Source: Pseudomonas chlororaphis (GTDB taxonomy: Bacteria; Pseudomonadota; Gammaproteobacteria; Pseudomonadales; Pseudomonadaceae). Taken from it: a DNA stretch of 64,000 nucleotides. The DNA is taken from contig NZ_MSCT01000024.1 of assembly GCF_001921865.1 (NCBI RefSeq), positions 1-64,000 on the forward strand, in the 5' to 3' direction. The first letter of the stretch is position 1; the number at the start of each line of letters is the position of its first letter. A model generated the notes under the pieces. It was not told the origin of the DNA and made no database searches. It saw only the letters and a program-made list of their open reading frames with translations. A program made the translations under genes and the position numbers. Positions 33,844 to 42,244 of the stretch are shown here, in pieces.

Positions 33844-34992
33844 ATGAGTGCGCCTGTCGTAATCGTGGGAACCGGCCTGGCCGGCTACAACCTGGCCCGG
33901 GAGTTTCGCAAGCTTGATAGCGAAACGCCCCTGCTGCTGATCACCGCGGATGACGGGCGTTCCTACTCCAAGCCGATGCTGTCCACCGGCTTTGGCAAGA
34001 ACAAGGAAGCCGACGGCCTGAGCATGGCCGAGCCGGGGGCCATGGCCGAGCAACTGAAGGCCGAGGTGCGTACCCATACCCGCATCAGCGGCATCGACCC
34101 GGGCCACAAACGGCTGTGGATCGGCGAAGAAGCGCTGAATTATCGTGACCTGATCCTGGCCTGGGGCGCGGAAACCGTGCGTGTGCCGGTGCAGGGCGAT
34201 GCCGGCGAGCTGATTTTCCCGATCAACGACCTGGAAGACTACGCACGCTTTCGTGCAGCCGCTGCCGGCAAGCGTCGGGTGCTGCTGCTGGGCGCCGGCC
34301 TGATCGGCTGCGAGTTCGCCAACGACCTGATCCTCGGCGGCTATGAGGTGGACCTGGTGGCCCCGTGCGAGCAAGTCATGCCGACACTGCTGCACCCTGC
34401 GGCCGCCGCCGCGGTGCAGGCCGGGCTGGAAAGCCTGGGGGCGCGTTTCCACCTGGGGCCGGTGCTCAATCGCCTGCAGCGCACGGCCGAGGGCCTTGAG
34501 GCCCATCTGTCCGACGGCCAGACCATTCCCTGCGATCTGGTGGTGTCGGCGATCGGCCTGCGTCCGCGCATCGACCTGGCCGCGGCCGCGGGGCTGCTGG
34601 TCAATCGCGGCGTGGTGGTGGACCGCCATCTCAAGACGTCCCACGCCAATATCTACGCCCTGGGCGACTGCGCCGAAGTCGACGGGCTGAATCTGCTGTA
34701 CGTCATGCCCCTGATGAGCTGTGCGCGAGCGCTGGCACAGACCCTGGCCGGCACGCCGACGGAGGTCAGCTACGGCGCGATGCCGATCACCGTGAAAACC
34801 CCAGTCTGCCCACTGGTGGTTTCGCCGCCACCACGGGGCCTGGAGGGCTCGTGGACGGTGGAGGGGCAGGGCGCGGACATCAAGGCCCTGTGTCGCGATG
34901 CCAGCGGCCGGCTGCTGGGTTACGCCCTGACCGGTACCGCGGTCATGGAGAAATTGGCCCTGAATAAGGAGCTTCCCGGCTTGTTGGCTTAA
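33844..34992 (+). CDS. rubB: rubredoxin--NAD(+) reductase
   Basis: 382 residues. FAD-binding VIVGTGLAGYNLAREF at the N-terminus, NAD-binding VLLLGAGLIGCEFANDLILGG near 145, and the FAD-contact NIYALGDCAEVDG near 275. Same architecture as bacterial rubredoxin and other FAD/NAD disulfide-type reductases. It transfers electrons from NADH to the rubredoxin encoded upstream; GGAG lies just before the ATG. Confidence 0.94.
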   Translation: MSAPVVIVGTGLAGYNLAREFRKLDSETPLLLITADDGRSYSKPMLSTGFGKNKEADGLSMAEPGAMAEQLKAEVRTHTRISGIDPGHKRLWIGEEALNYRDLILAWGAETVRVPVQGDAGELIFPINDLEDYARFRAAAAGKRRVLLLGAGLIGCEFANDLILGGYEVDLVAPCEQVMPTLLHPAAAAAVQAGLESLGARFHLGPVLNRLQRTAEGLEAHLSDGQTIPCDLVVSAIGLRPRIDLAAAAGLLVNRGVVVDRHLKTSHANIYALGDCAEVDGLNLLYVMPLMSCARALAQTLAGTPTEVSYGAMPITVKTPVCPLVVSPPPRGLEGSWTVEGQGADIKALCRDASGRLLGYALTGTAVMEKLALNKELPGLLA

Positions 34993-35180
34993 ATACTGGT
35001 CGTTCTGTCGGAATAATCGCGTGTTTGCCACTACAAAGGTCGCGCGGAGACTGGCGCCTCTCCAAACCGCGTGCCATCCTCACACCCGTCTGCCGCAGAG
35101 TAGAGCCTGCGGCGCCTTGGGCGCTGTTCCGGAAGAACAGCACGGACATAACAACAAAAAACCGTCAAAGAGGCTTCACT

Positions 35181-35456
35181 ATGCGTAAACCAGAACTCGC
35201 CGCTGCAATCGCTGAAAAAGCGGACCTGACCAAAGAACAGGCCAACCGCGTTCTCAACGCCGTTCTCGAAGAAATCACCGGCGCCCTGCACCGCAAAGAC
35301 AGTGTCACCCTGGTAGGGTTCGGAACCTTCCTGCAGCGCCACCGTGGAGCCCGTACCGGCAAGAATCCGCAAACCGGCGAGCCGGTGAAGATCAAGGCCA
35401 GCAACACCGTAGCCTTCAAGCCAGGCAAATCGCTGAAAGACAGCGTCAATCCATAA
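35181..35456 (+). CDS. HU-family DNA-binding protein
   Basis: 91 residues from ATG 35181 (MRKPELAAAIAEKADLTKEQ, with AAAGAGG upstream); a longer frame from 35025 is not credible. The HU signature GFGTFLQRHRGARTGKNPQTGEPVKI is complete, and the DNA-inserting Pro is present in NPQTG. Nucleoid protein; it is a divergent HU paralogue rather than the main hupB. A strong terminator follows. Confidence 0.93.
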   Translation: MRKPELAAAIAEKADLTKEQANRVLNAVLEEITGALHRKDSVTLVGFGTFLQRHRGARTGKNPQTGEPVKIKASNTVAFKPGKSLKDSVNP

Positions 35457-35495
35457 CAGTTGCGAACTCCCTGGATAACGGGGAGAAACGTATTG

Positions 35496-35536
35496 AAAAA
35501 TGGGCAGGCCGAATAATTCGGATGCCCATTTTTTAT
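35496..35536 (+). terminator. intrinsic terminator after the HU gene
   Basis: AAAAATGGGCA and TGCCCATTTTT form an 11-bp stem enclosing a second CCGAA/TTCGG stem, ending in a T-run. Confidence 0.92.
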
Positions 35537-35539
35537 GGA

Positions 35540-36093
35540 TGCCTATTAGGCATATAAAAATCGGGAATGCATAAGACACGTGTCGTAGAACTGCGACGTG
35601 GCTGTTCAAAAAACACACAACTTGCGTTAGTGGCAAACTACTATCAGTGGTGCCATCATATTAGTGGCACTTTCTGAAGTTTCATGTGGCTTTCTCTGAT
35701 CGAGATTTTTATAAAAGTTCAGAATTATCATTATTGCCGTATCCGGCAGTTTTCGACTCTGTGGGGACATTGCCCATTATTCATTGGGGCTACCTCTGGT
35801 TTATATCGCGCAAGGCTCTGGCTCAGGGCTTTCGGCGTTTCTGGTTGAACTAGGGATTCAACTGGTTATCTAGGGGGAACCCCTGTCATATATAGGGCGA
35901 TCTCTTACGAATAACGGATGACAGTTCGTCTTGTTGTCTGAGTCGATGCTTGCTAGTGGCCATCATACTGATTACGATGCGCGCTCTTGAAAGAGCAAGA
36001 CTCAATTGGATGAGTAGCAACAAATGCTCTTTGATACTGTCCCCGGCACGTGGCAAGTCTCGCGTGCGTATAGACCGTAATCTCAAAAAAGGC
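35540..36093. other. AT-rich leader/promoter region of the T6SS operon
   Basis: 554 bp without a gene and clearly AT-richer than the flanks. It contains related boxes TTAGTGGCAAAC, CAGTGGTGCCAT and TTAGTGGCACTT at 35626-35673 (with the inverted pair GTGCCA/TGGCAC) and a small GGA-loop hairpin AGGGG-GAA-CCCCT at 35872-35884. No convincing sigma-54 -24/-12 element was found. Confidence 0.55.
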
Positions 36094-36101
36094 CATGGAT
36101 G
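36094..36101 (+). promoter_or_regulatory. candidate RsmA/CsrA binding site over the tssA start
   Basis: CATGGATG matches the CsrA/RsmA core CANGGAYG exactly and includes the tssA ATG (36099). With the GGA-loop hairpin at 35872-35884 it gives two possible contacts. Confidence 0.45.
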
Positions 36102-37655
36102 TCCTACTCAAGCAAACTTTCTGCCCATTACCTCGACCTCGCTAAAGTCTCTATTTCCAAAGAGAGTTTTGCGGGCGAGGACGTTCGCTTCTCCAGCGAA
36201 TACGAGGCGCTGGAAAGCGAGCTGGGCAAAGCCCAATCCATGCACGAAAGCGGTCAGATCGACTGGCTGAAAATCCTCGAAAACAGCGAAGCGCTGCTGC
36301 GTACCCAATCCAAGGATCTACGGGTAGCGGCCTGGCTCACCTGGGCCTTGTACCAGCGCGAATCCTTCTCCGGCCTGCTGGCCGGCTTTGGTCTTTTGCA
36401 GCACCTGTGCGAGCAACACTGGGCGCAACTGCACCCCGCCAAATTGCGTACCCGGGCCGCCGCCATCGGCTGGCTGGTGCCGCGTCTCGAACAAGTGCTG
36501 AGCGAAAACGTCGCGATCAAGGAGCAACTGCCGCTGTTCCGCCGCCTGGTGGAGCACCTGGAAGGGCTCGACGCCGTGCTCACCGAGCACTTGGGCGACG
36601 ATGCGCCCTTGCTGCTGCCGATCTGCCGGCGCTTGTCGACCATGGTCCAGCGCGCCGCCGACAACCAGCCGGAACCCGGTGCCGTCGGCACGGTGGTGGC
36701 GCAGGTCAAGCAGGCCGCGACCCAGTTGTTCACCCCTGGCGCGCCTATCGATAACGAGAAGGAAGCGCAGAAGGCCCTGCGCGCGTTGCAGGAAAGCGCC
36801 CGCCCGCTGGGCGCCTGGTGGCTCAAGCAGAAGGCCACCGATGTGCGCGCCCTGCGCTTGAACCGCACCATGCTGTGGCTGCCGATCGATGCCGTTCCCG
36901 AGCGCAATGCCGAGCAGGTCACCGCGCTGCGCGGGCTGCCGCCAGACAAGCTCAAGACCTATCAGGAACGTTACGCCAACGGGCAATACGCCGACCTCTT
37001 GGTGGAGCTCGAGGCCAGCCTGGCCAGGGCACCGTTCTGGTTCGACGGCCAGCGCATGGTGTGGGAGTGCCTGCAGGGGCTGAACGCCGACCAGGCGATG
37101 CGCGAGGTGGAGTTTCACTTCGCGCTGTTGCTGCAACGCCTGCCGGGCGTGGTCGAGTTGCGCTTCCACGACGGCGCGCCGTTCGCCGACCCGGCCACCC
37201 GCAGCTGGATCAGCGCCAACGTCATGCCGCACCTGCAAAGCGCCAGCGCGCCGCGCAAGGTCGAGGCCAGCGCCAGCCAGCCGGCCTGGGAAGAAGCCCT
37301 CGAAGAGGTGTTGCCGATCTTGCGCAAGGACGGCCTCAAGGCGGCCGTGCAGGTCCTCAAGCAAGGCCTGCAGAGCGCCCATGGCGGGCGCGTGCGGTTT
37401 TTCTGGCAGTTCAGCCTGGCGCGGCTGTGCTTCATGGCCAAGAAGTACGAGCTGGCCAAGACCCAGCTGGAAACCCTCGATCAAGAATTACAGAACTCAG
37501 GCTTGCATGCCTGGGAGCCGGATCTGGCGTTGGAAGTGCTGCACCTCCTGCATAGCAGCTGTGAGTTGTTGCCGCAGAACCACGCCGTGCGAGAACGCAA
37601 GGAAGAGATTTATCGCAGGCTGTGCCACCTCGACCTCGAAGTGGTACTCGAATAG
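36099..37655 (+). CDS. tssA: T6SS protein TssA
   Basis: 518 residues. The N-terminal ImpA domain (about 10-130; GEDVRFSSEYEALESELGKA, DLRVAAWLTWALYQRESFSGLLAGFGLL) is diagnostic. The C-terminal part (about 380-518) is of the long VasJ-type form. TssA primes and coordinates assembly of baseplate, tail tube and sheath. It opens the operon; AAAAGG and the RsmA-like site precede it, and tssB follows 33 nt on. Confidence 0.92.
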   Translation: MSYSSKLSAHYLDLAKVSISKESFAGEDVRFSSEYEALESELGKAQSMHESGQIDWLKILENSEALLRTQSKDLRVAAWLTWALYQRESFSGLLAGFGLLQHLCEQHWAQLHPAKLRTRAAAIGWLVPRLEQVLSENVAIKEQLPLFRRLVEHLEGLDAVLTEHLGDDAPLLLPICRRLSTMVQRAADNQPEPGAVGTVVAQVKQAATQLFTPGAPIDNEKEAQKALRALQESARPLGAWWLKQKATDVRALRLNRTMLWLPIDAVPERNAEQVTALRGLPPDKLKTYQERYANGQYADLLVELEASLARAPFWFDGQRMVWECLQGLNADQAMREVEFHFALLLQRLPGVVELRFHDGAPFADPATRSWISANVMPHLQSASAPRKVEASASQPAWEEALEEVLPILRKDGLKAAVQVLKQGLQSAHGGRVRFFWQFSLARLCFMAKKYELAKTQLETLDQELQNSGLHAWEPDLALEVLHLLHSSCELLPQNHAVRERKEEIYRRLCHLDLEVVLE

Positions 37656-37688
37656 GCCCCAGGGCCAACAACCGCAAGGAGAAAAGCC

Positions 37689-38192
37689 ATGGCCAAAGAA
37701 GGCTCGGTAGCCCCCAAGGAACGCATCAACGTCACCTTCAAACCCGCCACCGGCGGTGCTCAGGAAGAGATTGAACTGCCGTTGAAGCTACTGGCAATCG
37801 GTGATTACACCCAGCGCGTGGACGAGCGCAAAGTGGAAGACCGCAAGCCGATCAGCATCGACAAAATGACCTTCGACGAAGTGCTGGCCAAGCAGGAGCT
37901 GAGCCTGACGCTGAGCGTGCCTAACCGTCTTCAGGAAGAGGGCGACACCGAAGAGCTGGCGGTCAAGCTGCGCGTCAACTCGATGAAGGACTTCAACCCG
38001 GCCAGCCTGGTCGAGCAAGTGCCTGAGCTGAAAAAACTGATGGAACTGCGCGACGCGCTGGTGGCCCTCAAGGGCCCGCTGGGCAACGCCCCGGCATTCC
38101 GCAAAGCCATTGAAGGCGTACTCGCCGACGACGAATCCCGCGGTCGCGTACTCGGCGAGCTGGGCCTGAACGCCGCAGCCCCGGAAGCCTGA
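37689..38192 (+). CDS. tssB: T6SS contractile sheath small subunit
   Basis: 167 residues, with KERINVTFKPATGGAQEEIELPLKLLAIGDYT and VDERKVEDRKPISIDKMTFDEVL as in TssB/VipA. It forms the sheath with TssC, encoded 28 nt downstream. AAGGAG precedes the start at good spacing. Confidence 0.97.
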   Translation: MAKEGSVAPKERINVTFKPATGGAQEEIELPLKLLAIGDYTQRVDERKVEDRKPISIDKMTFDEVLAKQELSLTLSVPNRLQEEGDTEELAVKLRVNSMKDFNPASLVEQVPELKKLMELRDALVALKGPLGNAPAFRKAIEGVLADDESRGRVLGELGLNAAAPEA

Positions 38193-38220
38193 GCCCCCAT
38201 CAGTCAAGGAAGCCAACACC

Positions 38221-39696
38221 ATGAGCACCAGTGCAGCCCAACAGAAAAGCAACGAGAACGGCGAATACAGCATTCTCGACAGCATCATCGCCGAAACCCG
38301 CCTGACCCCGGACGACGAAGCCTACGACATCGCCAAGCGCGGCGTGTCGGCCTTCATCGAAGAGCTGCTCAAGCCGCAGAACGACGGTGAGCCGGTCAAG
38401 AAGGCCATGGTCGACCGCATGATCGCCGAGATCGATGCCAAGCTCAGCCGCCAGATGGACGAGATCCTCCACCACGAAGATTTCCAGTCTCTGGAATCGG
38501 CCTGGCGCGGCCTGCAACTGCTGGTCGATCGCACCAACTTCCGCGAAAACATCAAGATCGAAATCCTCAACGTCTCCAAGCAGGACCTGCTGGACGACTT
38601 CGAAGATTCGCCGGAAGTGATGCAGGCCGGCCTGTACAAGCACATCTACACCGCCGAATACGGCCAGTTCGGTGGCCAGCCGGTGGGCGCGATCATCGCC
38701 AACTATTTCATGTCGCCAAGCTCGCCGGACGTGAAACTGATGCAATACGTGTCCAGCGTGGCCTGCATGTCCCACGCGCCGTTCATTGCCGCGGCCGGTC
38801 CGAAGTTCTTCGGCCTGGAAAGCTTCACTGGCCTGCCGGACCTGAAGGACCTGAAAGATCACTTCGAAGGCCCGCAATTCGCCAAATGGCAAAGCTTCCG
38901 CCAGTCGGAAGACTCGCGCTACATCGGCCTGACCGTACCGCGCTTCCTGCTGCGCAACCCGTACGATCCGGAAGAGAACCCGGTCAAATCCTTCGTCTAC
39001 AAGGAAACCGTGGCCAACAGCCACGAGCACTACCTGTGGGGCAACACGGCCTACGCGTTCGGCACCAAGCTGACCGACAGTTTTGCCAAGTTCCGCTGGT
39101 GCCCGAACATCATCGGCCCGCAGAGCGGCGGAGCGGTGGAAGACCTGCCGCTGCACCACTTCGAAAGCATGGGCGAAATCGAAACCAAGATCCCGACCGA
39201 AGTACTGGTCAGCGACCGTCGTGAATACGAACTGGCCGAGGAAGGTTTCATCTCCCTGACCATGCGCAAAGGCAGCGACAACGCGGCGTTCTTCTCCGCG
39301 AGCTCGGTGCAGAAGCCGAAGTTCTTCGGCATCAGCGCCGAAGGCAAGGCCGCGGAGCTGAACTACAAGCTCGGCACCCAGCTGCCGTACATGATGATCG
39401 TCAACCGCCTGGCTCACTACCTGAAGGTGCTGCAGCGCGAGCAACTCGGTTCGTGGAAAGAGCGTACCGACCTCGAGCTGGAACTCAACAAGTGGATCCG
39501 CCAGTACGTCGCCGACCAGGAAAACCCGAGCGCCGAAGTCCGTGGCCGTCGTCCGCTGCGCGCCGCGCAGATCATCGTCAGCGATGTGGAAGGCGAGCCG
39601 GGCTGGTATCGCGTCAGCCTGAACGTGCGCCCGCACTTCAAATACATGGGTGCTGATTTCACCCTGTCGCTGGTAGGCAAGCTGGACAAAGAGTAA
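38221..39696 (+). CDS. tssC: T6SS contractile sheath large subunit
   Basis: 491 residues, full TssC/VipB/EvpB length. Typical stretches: LESAWRGLQLLVDRTNF, FGGQPVGAIIANYFM, PRFLLRNPYDP, and C-terminal DVEGEPGWYRVSLNVRPHFKYMGADFTLSLVGKLDKE. It builds the cytoplasmic contractile sheath with TssB. Confidence 0.97.
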   Translation: MSTSAAQQKSNENGEYSILDSIIAETRLTPDDEAYDIAKRGVSAFIEELLKPQNDGEPVKKAMVDRMIAEIDAKLSRQMDEILHHEDFQSLESAWRGLQLLVDRTNFRENIKIEILNVSKQDLLDDFEDSPEVMQAGLYKHIYTAEYGQFGGQPVGAIIANYFMSPSSPDVKLMQYVSSVACMSHAPFIAAAGPKFFGLESFTGLPDLKDLKDHFEGPQFAKWQSFRQSEDSRYIGLTVPRFLLRNPYDPEENPVKSFVYKETVANSHEHYLWGNTAYAFGTKLTDSFAKFRWCPNIIGPQSGGAVEDLPLHHFESMGEIETKIPTEVLVSDRREYELAEEGFISLTMRKGSDNAAFFSASSVQKPKFFGISAEGKAAELNYKLGTQLPYMMIVNRLAHYLKVLQREQLGSWKERTDLELELNKWIRQYVADQENPSAEVRGRRPLRAAQIIVSDVEGEPGWYRVSLNVRPHFKYMGADFTLSLVGKLDKE

Positions 39697-39710
39697 CCAG
39701 GAGCAAGGTC

Positions 39711-40118
39711 ATGACCGGATACGGCAGCCTTTTCGAGCGCCTGAGTGGCGAGGCCGACAAGCGTGTCGGCTGGAGCCGCGAGGTTTCCGCCATGGCGTCG
39801 GTGGCTGCCCATCTGGGCAAGATGCTCAGCACCCGTGCGGGCAGCGTGCAGACGCTGTCCGATTACGGGCTGCCCGATCTCAACGACATGCGCCTGAGCT
39901 TGCACGACGCCTTGAGCCAGGCTCGCCTGGCCATCGAAAGCTTCATCGAAGCCTACGAACCGCGCCTGAGCAATGTGCGTGTCGTTTCCCTGCCGCGCGA
40001 TCACGACCAGCTCAAGCTGGCTTTCAATATCGAAGGCCTGCTTGAGGTGGACGGGTTCAAGCGCCAGGTCAGTTTTTCCGCGCGCCTGGATGGCAGCGGT
40101 CAGGTCAAGGTGACATGA
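39711..40118 (+). CDS. tssE: T6SS baseplate protein TssE (gp25-like)
   Basis: 135 residues with the gp25 core (SVQTLSDYGLPDLNDMRLSLHDALSQARLAIESFIEAYEPRLSNVRV). Baseplate component homologous to phage T4 gp25. Its TGA overlaps the next ATG (ATGA). In H2-type clusters tssF normally follows directly; here a four-gene cassette intervenes. Confidence 0.95.
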   Translation: MTGYGSLFERLSGEADKRVGWSREVSAMASVAAHLGKMLSTRAGSVQTLSDYGLPDLNDMRLSLHDALSQARLAIESFIEAYEPRLSNVRVVSLPRDHDQLKLAFNIEGLLEVDGFKRQVSFSARLDGSGQVKVT

Positions 40119-40489
40119 AGATGAGCGAAGACAATTTCACGCGTTTGGGCGAGGTAGCCAGCCGCACCGTTGAAGCGGTCGACCATGTTGCATTTGGTAA
40201 GCCCGATGCAACCATAGGGCTGACCAACCTGCTGGATCTGGACACTCATGAGATCGTTCAGGAAGAAGGCCGGCAGGTTCACCGGCTGACCTTCAAAAGT
40301 GGCCACAGCGTAACTATCGAGGCCAATGACAAAGCCGTTGAGGTGAAAGGCGCACGCCTCTCGATTATTGCCACTACACAAGCGGTATTGCTGCATGACC
40401 CGGCACAACCGGTCCCTGCGGCAAAGCTGGCAGCATCGCCAACGCTCACGCCGCCCATCCTGCCCATGGGAGGTGAGCATGTCCGGTAA
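40115..40489 (+). CDS. unknown small protein of the PAAR/effector cassette
   Basis: 124 residues (118 from ATG 40121). No signal peptide or membrane segment. The middle (HRLTFKSGHSVTIEANDKAVEV) looks beta-rich and the C-terminus is Pro/Ala-rich. I do not recognise the family. It overlaps tssE by 4 nt and the PAAR gene by 11 nt, so it is tightly coupled to both. Its position suggests a chaperone or adaptor for loading the PAAR protein or hydrolase, by analogy only. Confidence 0.6.
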   Translation: MKMSEDNFTRLGEVASRTVEAVDHVAFGKPDATIGLTNLLDLDTHEIVQEEGRQVHRLTFKSGHSVTIEANDKAVEVKGARLSIIATTQAVLLHDPAQPVPAAKLAASPTLTPPILPMGGEHVR

Positions 40490-40985
40490 ACCTGCCGCTC
40501 GGGTTTCAGACCCGACCGCTTGCCCATTGCCGGGTCACGGCACCAACCCGATCGTCGCCGGTTCCGGTGACGTGTTCTTCGACGGCCTGCCCGCCGCCAG
40601 CCAGGGCGATGCCTCGGCCTGTGGCGGGGCGATGTCTGGCGGCTTGGCGACTACTGTGCTGATCAATGGCAAGCCGGCGGCCACGGTTGATTCAGTTGGG
40701 ACGCATGGAAATATCGTTACCGGTGGCTCGGCGACGGTGGTTATTGGCAACTCGCATTCGCCGGCGCCGTTTGTTCCTCCAGTGCCGCTGATTATTCCTG
40801 GGTTTGATGAGCAGTTTGCGCTGACAGATGAGTCGGGGGCCCCGATTGCTAATCGCCGGTATCTGCTTGTCCGCGAAGATGGCACGCAGGAAGAAGGAAC
40901 TACCAATGATGCCGGGCTTACTCATCGGCTTGCTCGACATGTGCGAGCAGAGAAAGTCGAAGTCTACGTAGCAGCGGGAAGTTGA
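40479..40985 (+). CDS. PAAR-domain T6SS spike-tip protein with C-terminal extension
   Basis: 168 residues from ATG 40479, preceded by GGGAGGTGA. The PAAR repeat domain (3-92: PAARVSDPTACPLPGHGTNP, SGDVFFDGLPAASQGDASACGG, INGKPAATVDSVGTHGNIVTGGSATVVIG) holds the zinc-binding Cys/His set. The extension (about 105-168) contains FALTDESGAPIANRRYLLVREDG and TNDAGLTH, the pattern of transthyretin-like adaptor domains on PAAR and VgrG proteins. It should cap the VgrG spike and dock the hydrolase encoded 3 nt downstream. Confidence 0.88.
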   Translation: MSGKPAARVSDPTACPLPGHGTNPIVAGSGDVFFDGLPAASQGDASACGGAMSGGLATTVLINGKPAATVDSVGTHGNIVTGGSATVVIGNSHSPAPFVPPVPLIIPGFDEQFALTDESGAPIANRRYLLVREDGTQEEGTTNDAGLTHRLARHVRAEKVEVYVAAGS

Positions 40986-40988
40986 CGA

Positions 40989-41828
40989 ATGGCTACTGAT
41001 AGCATCAGCACTTCAAGTGGCACTTTCAAAAAAGTTGCTACAGTGCAAAGTTCCCCGACTAAAGAGCTTGTCCCCAAGCCGGTTGTAGTTGAGCCGGGGC
41101 TGACCGTATTTTTGGGTGGCGCTGGGATGATCGGTGGTTATAACGCCGATATGATCAATGCATTTACCGAGGTCGGTATTGCTAACGCCGTCTACGGAAA
41201 CTACTCATCCCTGATCACAGGGGCAGATGAGCATGTTCATCCAATGATTGATATGCTCGCTGACGCATCGGCAGTTATTTTTTATAACCAGGACAGTAGT
41301 CGGCCAGCAGAGTTTGAATATGATCAGTTGGGCGTTGTAAAAGAAAGAACCGATTTGTATGGTTTGGTCGCTGTCAAAAGCACTATGCCAGTTGTAGAAA
41401 GCCAACCTGCGGATTTCTCCCTCGCTGCCATTGGCATATCAAAAAAGATACCGACTTCCGGACAGTTCAATATTGTTGGGTACTCATGGGGAGCGGTGAT
41501 TGCAGCGCGTAGCGCTATGTATCATGCGCGCAAGGATATTATTGTGGATCACTTGGTTCTCATCGGTGCGCCGATCAACCAGGATCTGAAGGATGCGGTA
41601 ACCGAGCATCCGAAAATAATCAAAACAACAATTATTGACCTGACGGATAAGGGCGACCCGATTTATGCCGGGATGACGGATGCCGAGTTAGTCAGCGTTG
41701 CGCCCGAACTTGCGGGGCAGATGTCAGGCACTAACCAAGGACATTTTTACTACTCAGGCGATGATGCGGACGGTCAATTAAGACATCGGGAGCTTGCAAG
41801 GCGGCTGTATGACGAAGGGCTTCGTTAA
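40989..41828 (+). CDS. alpha/beta hydrolase, candidate T6SS lipase effector
   Basis: 279 residues, no signal peptide. A lipase-like nucleophile elbow GYSWG at 164-168 gives Ser166; Asp220/Asp223 (DLTDKGDP) and His252 (TNQGHFYY) complete a plausible triad, and VFLGGAGMIGGYN near 40-52 could form the oxyanion hole. Base composition is AT-richer than the structural genes. Placement after a PAAR gene and before a small membrane protein fits an exported effector with immunity protein. I cannot place it in the Tle1-Tle5 families; a different role of the hydrolase is possible. Confidence 0.75.
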   Translation: MATDSISTSSGTFKKVATVQSSPTKELVPKPVVVEPGLTVFLGGAGMIGGYNADMINAFTEVGIANAVYGNYSSLITGADEHVHPMIDMLADASAVIFYNQDSSRPAEFEYDQLGVVKERTDLYGLVAVKSTMPVVESQPADFSLAAIGISKKIPTSGQFNIVGYSWGAVIAARSAMYHARKDIIVDHLVLIGAPINQDLKDAVTEHPKIIKTTIIDLTDKGDPIYAGMTDAELVSVAPELAGQMSGTNQGHFYYSGDDADGQLRHRELARRLYDEGLR

Positions 41829-41829
41829 A

Positions 41830-42147
41830 ATGATGCGATATTTCGTTATCTTCATTTCTCTTGTCATGCTGTCTTTGAGCTTTACCGAGCCCAAAGCCCC
41901 GTGGGGATTCAGTATCGACCTTATGGGATTGTCGTTTCCTCAGTCGGCGTATACGTTCTTTTTCGTAGTTTGTCTTTTTCTTTATCTTCCGATGATAGTT
42001 GTCGGTTTTTATTATCTTGTAAAAAGCATAGTTCGTTTGGTTAGGTTTCGAGACTTCCGGGTCGGGCTCGATTCGTTTGTTTTATTTGCGGTCATTGCGG
42101 TGAGTTTGAGCCGCTTCGGTGATTGGGTTGTTTATGAGATTTTCTAA
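41830..42147 (+). CDS. small integral membrane protein, candidate immunity protein
   Basis: 105 residues from ATG 41830, just after the hydrolase stop (earlier in-frame starts at 41809 and 41794 would overlap it). Three hydrophobic stretches: MRYFVIFISLVMLSLSF, TFFFVVCLFLYLPMIVVGFYYLV and SFVLFAVIAVSL. AT-rich and Phe-rich, unlike neighbouring T6SS genes. No family recognised. By position it is the likely immunity partner of the hydrolase. Confidence 0.65.
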   Translation: MMRYFVIFISLVMLSLSFTEPKAPWGFSIDLMGLSFPQSAYTFFFVVCLFLYLPMIVVGFYYLVKSIVRLVRFRDFRVGLDSFVLFAVIAVSLSRFGDWVVYEIF

Positions 42148-42244
42148 GTTAGTGCTAAGTCCGAATACGGCCAGGGCCCAGTAGCGGTTTTCTGAAGTCC
42201 ATAAAACAGCGAACTCAAACGAATTTAATACCAGGCAGCCAGAA

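Noticed and set aside
35797..35812. Possible sigma-54 promoter before tssA (GG and GC at -24/-12 spacing)
   Set aside because: Only the GG and GC dinucleotides fit; the rest of TGGCAC-N5-TTGC is absent, which is expected by chance in 550 bp.
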